DNA of 64,000 nt from Pseudomonas mosselii (GTDB lineage: Bacteria > Pseudomonadota > Gammaproteobacteria > Pseudomonadales > Pseudomonadaceae): positions 830,001-894,000 of the forward strand of contig NZ_CP081966.1 of assembly GCF_019823065.1 (NCBI RefSeq). Direction: 5' to 3'. The notes under the pieces were generated by a model. That model had not been told where the DNA came from. It saw only the letters and a list, made by a program, of their open reading frames with translations, and searched no databases. How positions within the stretch are numbered: position 1 is the stretch's first letter; each line of letters opens with the position of its first letter. Positions 20,345-27,358 of the stretch are shown piece by piece. A program made the translations under genes and the position numbers.

Positions 20345-21660
20345 GGCTGGGCCTCCAAGTTATGCAATACCAGGCGATGGGCCGGGTGCAGGACCACACC
20401 GGGGCGCGCCTGGCGAATCAGCGCTTCGGCCTGGGAGGCACTGGTACAATGGCCGCTGAGCAGCAGCCAGGCGGCGACGGCGCTGGCGCTGCGCGAGTAG
20501 CCCAAGGCGCAGCAGACCAGCACCGGGCCTTGTTGATGATGGTGTTCGATGGCCTTGGCGGCCTTTTGCAGGATTTCCCGGTCTGGGGCAATCAGGTCCA
20601 GGGTCGGCAGGCTCTGGTAGTCCTGCGGCGTTTCCAGCGTCGTCATCGCGGGGCAGGGCAGTTCCGCGCTCAGGTCGACAATCGCCGCGAACGCAGATGC
20701 TTCAGTGCGCCCCGGCACTCTGCCGAGATACACGCCATCGGCCACCTCATCCGCCTGCGGATGGCGCCAGGTCCAAAGCCGCGAATTGACCCAGGCGCAC
20801 AGCAGATAGGGCGCCAGCAGCCAGGTGGCGGCCACGGACAGCCGCCCATCGGCGCCTTTCTGGAAACCTGCGGCGCCGAACAGGGCATAGTTCAGCGCCA
20901 CCAGCAGCAATGACAGCGCCGGCCACAGTAACCACAACCCGCCACCACCCAGTTTCATCGCCAACAGCGTCAGCACGGCCGTCCCCAGGCCATAGCGCAG
21001 CGCCAGGCGCCAACGTTTCGGGTCCTGCGCCAGACGTGCCTGTCGCCAGGGCAACGGGCCGCTATGCGGCCACAGCCACAGGCACACAAACCCCGCCAGC
21101 GCACCGGTCGGCACATCGATGAAATGATGCTGCCAGGTGGTCAGCACCGACAGGCCGATCAGCCCCATCCAGCCATGCACCACCCAGCGCCAGGCAGGAT
21201 GCTGCGTATGTCGGGCAAACATCGTCCAGATGATCACCAGCAACGCTATGTGCAACGACGGTGCCTGGTTGTAGGGCTTGTCGAAACCCATCAGCACATC
21301 GAACAGCCAGCCGAACAGCCCCGACAGCTCGGGGCGCTCGAAGGTGAAACGCAGCGGCCAGAACAGGAAACTGGCCACGCAGATCAGTTGCGCCGTCAGC
21401 AGCGCCAGGGCATGGCGGTCCATCTCCGAACGCGAGCGCGGCAGCAGGAACGACAAACCGTACAGCAGGTCGATCGACCAGTACGGGATGATCGTCCAGG
21501 GCCACAGCGGCATCTGCCGTTCCCAGGCGAACACCAGGCTGCCAATGTCCTCGCGGCCAGCGGTGTAGGTATTGGCCATGCCATAGCTGAGAAAGAAGAA
21601 CGGTCCGAGCAGCAACAGCCACAGGATGCCACGGCGGATCAGCCCGGTTTCACGGGCCAT
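20341..21660 (-). CDS. ynbD: PAP2 / dual-specificity phosphatase fusion (YnbD-type)
   Basis: A 439-residue two-domain membrane protein. Residues 1 to about 300 form a multi-pass PAP2-type domain whose motifs PSLH and TTWQHHFIDVPTG supply a His-His-Asp triad as in Aur1/sphingomyelin-synthase-like enzymes. The last 130 residues form a cytoplasmic phosphatase-like domain with the loop VCCALGYSRSA, a C-x5-R motif in which the usual preceding His is replaced by Cys. Start 21660 (MARETGL) overlaps the upstream stop by one base (TGATG) and is preferred over 21702. E. coli YnbD has the same architecture and similar length. The substrate is unknown; a phospholipid phosphate or headgroup is likely. Confidence 0.88.
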   Translation of the reverse strand: MARETGLIRRGILWLLLLGPFFFLSYGMANTYTAGREDIGSLVFAWERQMPLWPWTIIPYWSIDLLYGLSFLLPRSRSEMDRHALALLTAQLICVASFLFWPLRFTFERPELSGLFGWLFDVLMGFDKPYNQAPSLHIALLVIIWTMFARHTQHPAWRWVVHGWMGLIGLSVLTTWQHHFIDVPTGALAGFVCLWLWPHSGPLPWRQARLAQDPKRWRLALRYGLGTAVLTLLAMKLGGGGLWLLWPALSLLLVALNYALFGAAGFQKGADGRLSVAATWLLAPYLLCAWVNSRLWTWRHPQADEVADGVYLGRVPGRTEASAFAAIVDLSAELPCPAMTTLETPQDYQSLPTLDLIAPDREILQKAAKAIEHHHQQGPVLVCCALGYSRSASAVAAWLLLSGHCTSASQAEALIRQARPGVVLHPAHRLVLHNLEAQP

Positions 21661-23414
21661 CAGCGCACCCGCTGTGCCAGGCTGACGCTGAAAATGCCCC
21701 ACTCGTCGATGCGCTGGGTAATCTTGCGAAACCCTGCCGCCTCCACCAACTGGTCCATCTCCGCCTGGCTGCGCCGCCGCATCACCCAGGCCTGGCCGCC
21801 ACGGTGGCTGGTCAGGGCACGGGCGATCATCTCCAGCTGCGGGTGCCAGGGCTGACCGGTGTAGACCAGGTAGCCACCGTCCTCGACCGCATCGGCGAGT
21901 CCCGCCAGCGAGTTGCCGACCAGCTGGTTACTGGGGAACAGTTCGTAGAGGCCTGAGACCACCGCCAGTGTCGGCTGCGGGGTGAGAGCGGCCAGGCTCG
22001 GGCGGTCGAAGGCATCGCCCTGGACGAAGCGGGCGATCTCGCCCAGGCCCTTCTCGGTTATCAAGGCATTGCCCTGTTCCACGTTCAGTTCGCTGTAGTC
22101 GCGCAGCAGGATCGAGTCGGGCAGTTGTTGCAGGCCTTGCAGCGCCTCGAGGATGTAGCGGCCATGTCCGGCGGCGATATCGACGATATGCACCGGGCGC
22201 TGCTGTTCGCGCAGGCGGGCGATGGCCAGGCGCAGCAGTTCCTCGACATTCAGCTTGCGCTGGCGGATGCCACGCCAGCCGATGGCATCCAGGTAGTTGC
22301 GGTCGATCAGCTCGCCCAGCCTGCCCTTGCCGGTCGGGGTGTTGCGGTAGACATAGTCGAGGGTCGAGCCCGAGTCGAAACCGGTGTCGAAGCCCAGCTT
22401 CACCCCCTCGGAAAGGCCTTTGCCCAAGCGCAGGCCGGCGCGGGTGGCACGCCAGTAGAGGTCGCGTGGTGAATGGCGCGGCAACGGCGCGGCCAGGCTC
22501 TCGGCCTCGGCGCAGCTGGCGCCGCTCTTGTCGGCATCGAGCAGCGAGGGCTGCGCTTGAGGTGCGTCGAAACAGTGCGTGACGAAGCGCTCGATCCGCG
22601 CCAGGGCATGGGCGCGGTCGCGTTCGCCGAGGGTGTCGTGGAAGAAGCCGGGGAGGATGTGTTTTTCCTTGCGCGTACTGCCCAGGCGGTCGAAGAACTG
22701 CTCTTGCGGCTTGCGCTTGACCACCAGGTCGGCGCCGGAGATCAGCAGCTGCGTCGGCACCTGGATCGCCTGGGCATCGGCGACCACGCGGTCGGCGGCG
22801 TCGTACAGGCCCAGCAGCATGGTGACGGAGATGGGCCGGCTGATCAGCGGGTCGGCGACATAGGACATGACCCGTTCCGGGTCGTGGGTCAGCAGGCGCG
22901 GCTTGACGTAGCTGTTGACGAAGAAGTTGCCGCGCAGGGCCTTCATCAGCTTCAGCCCGGGGCGGGCGAAGGGTACGTAGAGCTTGACCTTGAAGGCCGG
23001 CGAGGCAAGCACCAGGCAACGTACCTTTGGCGCATAATCGTGGGCCCAGGTGGCGACCAGTACCGCGCCAACGCTCTGTGCCAGCACCACCATGTCGGCC
23101 TCGGCGATGCCGTGCTGTGCCTGGATGTGCTCGATGAAGGTCTGCACGTCGCGCACGCTGGTGGCAAAGCCCGGGCTGTCGCCGCGAGCCCCTGGCGACT
23201 GGCCATGGCCACGGGCGTCCCAGGCGAAGAAGTCGTAGCCGGGCATGTCCAGCTCATCGGCCAGGTGGGCCATGCGCCCGCCGTGTTCGTGGCCGCGATG
23301 GAACATCACCACGGCCCGGCGCGGTTGGTGTTCGTTGCGCGTGGCGGGCCAGTGGCGATAGTGCAGCTCGACGCCGTCATGGGTGCAGAAGTGCAGTGAT
23401 TGCGCTTGGCGCAT
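21660..23414 (-). CDS. ynbC: Alpha/beta hydrolase-methyltransferase fusion (YnbC-type)
   Basis: A 584-residue fusion. The N-terminal half is an alpha/beta hydrolase of the monoacylglycerol-lipase or lysophospholipase type (Hydrolase_4). It has HRGHEHGGRM near the oxyanion hole and a nucleophile elbow AQSVGA, in which Ala replaces the usual first Gly. The C-terminal half is a SAM-dependent methyltransferase with motif I VDIAAGHGR near residue 402 (Methyltransf_20 type). The pattern agrees closely with E. coli YnbC, which is about 585 residues. The two activities suggest trimming and methylation of a lipid headgroup or acyl ester, which is inferred. It follows the CDP-alcohol transferase by 30 bases. 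Confidence 0.9.
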   Translation of the reverse strand: MRQAQSLHFCTHDGVELHYRHWPATRNEHQPRRAVVMFHRGHEHGGRMAHLADELDMPGYDFFAWDARGHGQSPGARGDSPGFATSVRDVQTFIEHIQAQHGIAEADMVVLAQSVGAVLVATWAHDYAPKVRCLVLASPAFKVKLYVPFARPGLKLMKALRGNFFVNSYVKPRLLTHDPERVMSYVADPLISRPISVTMLLGLYDAADRVVADAQAIQVPTQLLISGADLVVKRKPQEQFFDRLGSTRKEKHILPGFFHDTLGERDRAHALARIERFVTHCFDAPQAQPSLLDADKSGASCAEAESLAAPLPRHSPRDLYWRATRAGLRLGKGLSEGVKLGFDTGFDSGSTLDYVYRNTPTGKGRLGELIDRNYLDAIGWRGIRQRKLNVEELLRLAIARLREQQRPVHIVDIAAGHGRYILEALQGLQQLPDSILLRDYSELNVEQGNALITEKGLGEIARFVQGDAFDRPSLAALTPQPTLAVVSGLYELFPSNQLVGNSLAGLADAVEDGGYLVYTGQPWHPQLEMIARALTSHRGGQAWVMRRRSQAEMDQLVEAAGFRKITQRIDEWGIFSVSLAQRVR

Positions 23415-23444
23415 GGCGAATATCCTTGTCCGGCAGCGAGGGGC

Positions 23445-24050
23445 TCAGCGGGTTTCGGCCAGGCCGTGGCGAACCCGGTTGTAGAGGGTATAGAGCGAGA
23501 GCAGCAGGATGACCAGCAGCAGGCCGTTGATCCAGGCCGCGCCCAGCAGACCGAACGCCACGCCGGTACCCAGCACGCCGAAGGCGAAGGCCCGGTCGCT
23601 CTTGCCCATCGGCCCGTCGTAGCGGCGCGACGCGCCGGCCAGCGGGCCCATCACGCCGGCGTATTCGCTGATCACCGCGAACACCACCACCAGCACCACC
23701 AGTGTCGGCGAAACGCCTGGCAGCAGAGCGAAGGGCAGGTAGAGAGCAGTGTCGGCGATCACATCGCACAGTTCGTTGAGGTAGGCGCCGAGTTTGGACT
23801 GCTGGCCAAACTCCCGGGCAAGCATGCCGTCGACTGCGTTCAGTGCCATGCGCAGCAGCATCCACACCGGGATCAGGAGGAACAGCCAGGTGACCTGGGG
23901 CAGCCAGGCCAGCAACAGGCCCAGCAGGACGGAAACGACGGCAGCGGTGACCGTCACCTGGTTGGCAGTGACGCCGCGGTCGAACAGGCGCTGGACGGCA
24001 GGGCGTAGGAACGCCTGGAAGCGGGGTTTGAGCTGATAGATCGATGGCAC
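23445..24050 (-). CDS. ynbA: CDP-alcohol phosphatidyltransferase family protein (YnbA-type)
   Basis: This membrane enzyme is expected to transfer a phosphatidyl group from CDP-diacylglycerol to an alcohol. The preferred start is GTG 24050 (PSIYQLKPRFQ follows), with aggga seven bases upstream. That gives 201 residues, the length of E. coli YnbA; ATG 24077 would add nine residues. The family signature appears as N-x2-D-G-x2-A-R-x8-G-x3-N-x3-D, within NAVDGMLAR and GAYLNELCD. The first and third canonical aspartates are therefore asparagines, as I also recall for YnbA. It is the first gene of the seven-gene operon. The alcohol substrate is unknown. Confidence 0.88.
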   Translation of the reverse strand: MPSIYQLKPRFQAFLRPAVQRLFDRGVTANQVTVTAAVVSVLLGLLLAWLPQVTWLFLLIPVWMLLRMALNAVDGMLAREFGQQSKLGAYLNELCDVIADTALYLPFALLPGVSPTLVVLVVVFAVISEYAGVMGPLAGASRRYDGPMGKSDRAFAFGVLGTGVAFGLLGAAWINGLLLVILLLSLYTLYNRVRHGLAETR

Positions 24051-24607
24051 GTTGAATTCCCTGTCGTGGCGCGGCATGGACGCGATTGTGGGGAATCAGG
24101 CGGGGGGGCGGCAAGGGGCGCGTAGTGGAGTTGTGAGGAGGGCGAGGTAATTGCGGTGGCTTTGCCGGCATTGATCGCGGGGCAAGCCCGCTCCCACACT
24201 GTTTCCCGCGAAGGCAGGGTTGTGCAATAGGCAGGACAATCTCTCATGGTACTAGCCTTGACTCATTGATTTAGCTGGTCCCTGTGGGAGCGGCCTTGCG
24301 TCGCGAAAGGGCCGCAAAGCGGCCCCAGGTTTTGAGCCGCCTTTGAAATTGCCGGGGCTGCTGCGCAGCCCGAAAGGCTGGGCGATCTCCTACAGATTTG
24401 GCGCAACCGTTGTAGGAGCGGGCTTGCCCTGCGAGGGGCCGCCCAGCGCGTTTCGGTACTCGGCTGTAGTTCATTTCCGAAACTTGTTTCACTGCCGCCT
24501 GGCACATTGCGAGGGGGCGGCTGAACGTTCTAGTTTCGCAGTCCACCGACCGGAAACGCTGCCCGGCAGATGCCCAACCAGGGCAGCTCGACAAAGCGAG
24601 AGAGCCG
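24051..24607. repeat. REP-rich intergenic region
   Basis: This gap of about 560 bases holds at least three REP-type palindromic pieces: gatcgcggggcaagcccgct at 24173, gggagcggccttgcgtcgcg at about 24285 with its partner gggccgcaaagcggcccc, and ggagcgggcttgccctgcg at about 24414. An inverted piece with ggctgctgcgcagcc lies at 24355. The same words recur at 29042, 40601 and 63006. It must also contain the promoter of the leftward lipid operon (near 24051-24150) and that of the rightward hicB-like gene. I see no convincing gene here. Confidence 0.75.
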
Positions 24608-25015
24608 ATGAACCTGCTTGTTGTCCTGCACAAGTCCCGTGAGACCTATTACGGCGTCACCATTCCCGATGTACCTGGCTGTTTTTCCGCAGGCGCCACG
24701 GTCCCCCAGGCACTGGAGAACATTCAGGAGGCGCTGGCGCTGCATTATGAAGGGCTGGTGGCCGATGGCGCGCCCCTGCCGCAGGTGCAGGAAATGGATG
24801 TGCATGTGGACAACCCAGAGTATGCAGGCGGCCTCTGGGCGTTGGTGGACTTCGACGCAACGCCATACCTGGGGACGGCGGTACGTTTCAGTGCGACGTT
24901 GCCCAGGAACCTGTTGCAACGAATCGACGACAGGGTGAAGCAGGACAATCGCTACGCTTCACGCTCCGCATTCCTGGCTTCGGCGGCGCTGCGCGAACTG
25001 GCTGAGGTGTACTGA
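24608..25015 (+). CDS. HicB-family antitoxin-like protein, no HicA partner seen
   Basis: A 135-residue protein with an N-terminal HicB fold (YYGVTIPDVPGCFSAGATVPQALENIQEAL is the hallmark region) and a C-terminal ribbon-helix-helix-like segment (NRYASRSAFLASAALRELAEVY). HicB normally neutralises the mRNA-cleaving toxin HicA and binds its own promoter. The roughly 60-residue HicA usually sits just upstream, but that space here holds REP elements and no intact reading frame of that kind. The protein is therefore an orphan antitoxin, a decayed pair, or a stand-alone regulator. Start ATG 24608 follows gagagag. Confidence 0.82.
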   Translation: MNLLVVLHKSRETYYGVTIPDVPGCFSAGATVPQALENIQEALALHYEGLVADGAPLPQVQEMDVHVDNPEYAGGLWALVDFDATPYLGTAVRFSATLPRNLLQRIDDRVKQDNRYASRSAFLASAALRELAEVY

Positions 25016-25050
25016 GCCTGCGCGCCCCGATCATATTCAGACACATCCTC

Positions 25051-25206
25051 ATGGTCCTGACTGGCGTTGAAACCTGCCTCATCATGGGTGTCCAGCGGAT
25101 GTACCAGGGGCATTACCAACACCAGCGGATCAGCGCAGCGCTGTTCAAACGCTGCTTCTTCATCGGCCTGGCGCTACTGGGCACGCACCTGTTGATCAGC
25201 GGTTAG
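25051..25206 (+). CDS. Possible small membrane protein (51 aa)
   Basis: An open frame from ATG 25051 to TAG 25206 encodes 51 residues, ending in a hydrophobic stretch FFIGLALLGTHLLISG. There is no clear ribosome-binding site before the ATG, and the frame stays open further upstream inside hicB. The 3' end overlaps the end of the ABM gene on the other strand by 11 bases. It may be a real small membrane protein, a gene remnant or chance. I do not recognise it. Confidence 0.3.
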   Translation: MVLTGVETCLIMGVQRMYQGHYQHQRISAALFKRCFFIGLALLGTHLLISG

Positions 25207-25510
25207 CGGAAGAGGCGCTGAGCATATCGATCATCTGGATATCAAAGTCGCGCTCCAGGTAATCCATGCGCTTTTCGAAGAATGCGGCCATGTGCGGCAG
25301 TGCCGAATGCACGTCCAGAGCCGCCTTGCTGGCCCAGACCTCGAAGAACACGAACAGGCTCGGGTCTGCCTTGTCGCGCAGCATATGGTATTCGATGCAG
25401 CCCGGCTCCTGGCGGCTGGGTTCGACGTAGGGACGGAACAGTTGCTCGAAGGCTTCGGCCTGTTCCGGGCGGGTCTTGGCTTTGAGGATGAAGGCGTACT
25501 GCTCGCTCAT
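25196..25510 (-). CDS. Antibiotic-biosynthesis-monooxygenase (ABM) domain protein
   Basis: A 104-residue single ABM domain of the ferredoxin-like dimeric type (FILKAKTRPEQAEAFEQLFR, then EPGCIEYHMLRD and FVFFEVWASKAAL). Small ABM proteins include the quinol monooxygenase YgiN, which is the same size and in E. coli works in a redox cycle with MdaB. Here the gene diverges from mdaB over a 160-base gap, so a shared quinone-stress role is a reasonable inference. The family also includes autoinducer-degrading LsrG-type proteins, so the substrate is not certain. Start ATG 25510 follows gggagatc-like spacing read on the minus strand. Confidence 0.83.
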   Translation of the reverse strand: MSEQYAFILKAKTRPEQAEAFEQLFRPYVEPSRQEPGCIEYHMLRDKADPSLFVFFEVWASKAALDVHSALPHMAAFFEKRMDYLERDFDIQMIDMLSASSANR

Positions 25511-25555
25511 GGGAGATCTCGGTAAGTGAAGTGAGTGATCAGATTTTAAACCAAC

Positions 25556-25593
25556 AATATGTTTGTCATTCGTGATTTTAAGACAAATGTATT
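25556..25593. promoter_or_regulatory. Inverted repeat in the ABM-mdaB divergent promoter region
   Basis: aatatgtttgtc (25556-25567) and gacaaatgtatt (25582-25593) form an imperfect 12-base inverted repeat (10 of 12 positions match) around 14 bases, in an AT-rich patch between the divergent genes. It is a candidate operator for a shared regulator such as the nearby LysR protein. This rests on symmetry and position only. Confidence 0.4.
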
Positions 25594-25670
25594 TTGCCCT
25601 GGGACAGCTGTTTCCATGCCCGGTGAGTGCCTAACCTGCCGGCAACTTCACTTACAGGGCTGACCCTCCC

Positions 25671-26261
25671 ATGAAAAAGATCCTCCTGCTCAACGGTGGC
25701 AAACGCTTCGCCCACTCCGAAGGCCGCCTCAACCAGACCCTGCACGACGCCGCGCTGGCCCACCTGGACCGTGCCGGCTTCGATGTGCGGGAAACCTTCA
25801 TCGACGGCGGCTACGACGTCCAGGCCGAGGTGGAAAAATTCCTCTGGGCCGACGTGGTGATCTACCAGATGCCCGGTTGGTGGATGGGCGCGCCGTGGAC
25901 GGTGAAAAAATACATCGACGAGGTGTTCACCGCCGGCCATGGCAGCCTGTACGCCAACGATGGTCGCACCCGCTCCGATGCCTCGCAGAAGTACGGCAGC
26001 GGTGGCCTGGTCCAGGGCAAGCAGTACATGCTGTCGTTGACCTGGAACGCGCCGCAGCAGGCGTTCGATGACCCGAGCGACTTCTTCGAAGGCAAGGGCG
26101 TGGATGCGGTGTACTTCCCGTTCCATAAGGCCAACCAGTTCCTCGGCATGAGCGGACTGCCGACCTTCCTCGCCGTCGATGTGATGAAGCGGCCGGATGT
26201 GCCTGCGGCGCTGGCGGCGTACGAGCAGCACCTGGATGAAGTGTTCGGCAAGGGCCATTGA
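25671..26261 (+). CDS. mdaB: NADPH:quinone reductase MdaB
   Basis: MdaB is a cytoplasmic FAD-dependent NADPH:quinone oxidoreductase that reduces quinones by two electrons, protecting against quinone stress. The 196-residue protein opens with ILLLNGGKRFAHSEGRLN and contains the highly conserved MPGWWMGAPWTVKKYIDEVF block and KYGSGGLVQGKQYMLSLTWN; agreement with E. coli MdaB, as I recall it, is strong over the whole length. It diverges from the ABM gene and is followed 82 bases later by a LysR gene on the same strand. Confidence 0.94.
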   Translation: MKKILLLNGGKRFAHSEGRLNQTLHDAALAHLDRAGFDVRETFIDGGYDVQAEVEKFLWADVVIYQMPGWWMGAPWTVKKYIDEVFTAGHGSLYANDGRTRSDASQKYGSGGLVQGKQYMLSLTWNAPQQAFDDPSDFFEGKGVDAVYFPFHKANQFLGMSGLPTFLAVDVMKRPDVPAALAAYEQHLDEVFGKGH

Positions 26262-26343
26262 GTCCGCCCCATCGTGGGGCCGGCTTGCACAGGCTTCGCC
26301 CAGCGGTTATCAATCACGGCATACCCCTGCCAAGGTCATTCGT

Positions 26344-27240
26344 GTGAAAACTCGCTCCGAAGAACTCCAGGTCTTCGTCGCCGTCATCGACAGCGGCTCG
26401 ATCTCCGCCGCCGCCGAGCAGATCGGCCAGACGCCGTCGGCCGTCAGCCGCACCCTGTCGCGGTTGGAGGGCAAGCTCGGCACGACGTTGGTCAACCGCA
26501 CCACCCGGCGCATGGACCTGACCGAGGAAGGGCGCTTCTTCCTAGAGCGCGCGCGGCTGATCCTCGAGCAGATGGACGACATGGAAGAGCGCCTGTCGAT
26601 GAACCGCCAGACCCCGTCCGGGCGCCTGCGCATCAATGCCGCCGCGCCGTTCATGCTGCACGCGATCCTGCCGTGGATCGGCGAGTTCCGCCGGCAATAC
26701 CCTGGTATCGAGTTGGAGTTGAATACCGACGACCTGATTATCGACCTGCTGGAGCAGAGCACCGACGTGGCCATCCGCATCGGCGAGCTGTCCGATTCCA
26801 GCCTGCATGCCCGCTCGCTGGGCTGCAGCCCGGTGCAGGTCCTCGCCAGCCCCGATTACCTGGCGCAGCACGGCATGCCGCACAAGGTCGAGGATCTCGA
26901 CCAACATTGCCTGCTCGGCTTCAGCACCCTGGAATCGCTCAACCGCTGGCCGTTGCGCCACGCCCAGGGCGACCATTGGGCAATCCGCCCGCAACTGCTT
27001 GCCTCCAGTGGCGAAACCCTGCGCCAGCTGGCCATCGCCGGTGAAGGCATTGTCAGCCTGTCGCATTTCATGACCCACGAGGACATCCGCGCCGGCCGCC
27101 TGCAGGTGCTGCTCGCAGAGCACAATAACGGCTATCGCCAGCCGATCCACGCGGTCTACTACCGCAACACCCAGTTGGCGTTGCGGATCCAGTGTTTCCT
27201 CGATTTCATCCAGAAGAAGCTGGCCGCCTACGCCTGCTGA
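26344..27240 (+). CDS. LysR-family regulator downstream of mdaB
   Basis: A 298-residue LysR-type regulator starting at GTG 26344 behind ccaagg. The DNA-binding domain is clear (SEELQVFVAVIDSGSISAAA, QTPSAVSRTLSRLE) and is followed by the periplasmic-binding-like effector domain. The longer frame from 26197 runs through the end of mdaB and is rejected. The sequence type resembles LysR members that control nearby oxidoreductases. Its position suggests control of mdaB and perhaps the ABM gene, but target and ligand are unknown. Confidence 0.88.
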   Translation: MKTRSEELQVFVAVIDSGSISAAAEQIGQTPSAVSRTLSRLEGKLGTTLVNRTTRRMDLTEEGRFFLERARLILEQMDDMEERLSMNRQTPSGRLRINAAAPFMLHAILPWIGEFRRQYPGIELELNTDDLIIDLLEQSTDVAIRIGELSDSSLHARSLGCSPVQVLASPDYLAQHGMPHKVEDLDQHCLLGFSTLESLNRWPLRHAQGDHWAIRPQLLASSGETLRQLAIAGEGIVSLSHFMTHEDIRAGRLQVLLAEHNNGYRQPIHAVYYRNTQLALRIQCFLDFIQKKLAAYAC

Positions 27241-27331
27241 GTTGCCTGAACGCGACAGTGTCTGCCCATTGGCGGCGCAATCCTGCCATGGTGTTTGCTT
27301 AGTCGGGTGGCTTCGGCCTTAATGACTGATC

Positions 27332-27344
27332 AACAAAAACAACA
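27332..27344 (+). promoter_or_regulatory. A-rich Hfq/Crc-type motif in the ggt leader
   Basis: AACAAAAACAACA lies just before the ribosome site (aagga, 27348-27352) of ggt. It consists of consecutive A-R-N triplets, the form bound by Hfq with Crc in Pseudomonas catabolite repression. A site in this position could block translation in rich medium. This comes from motif matching only. Confidence 0.45.
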
Positions 27345-27358
27345 CCAAGGAAGTGCGC

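Noticed and set aside
24447..24607. A possible HicA remnant upstream of the HicB-like gene
   Set aside because: Only a few residues look similar and there is no start or full-length frame, so it was not called as a pseudogene.
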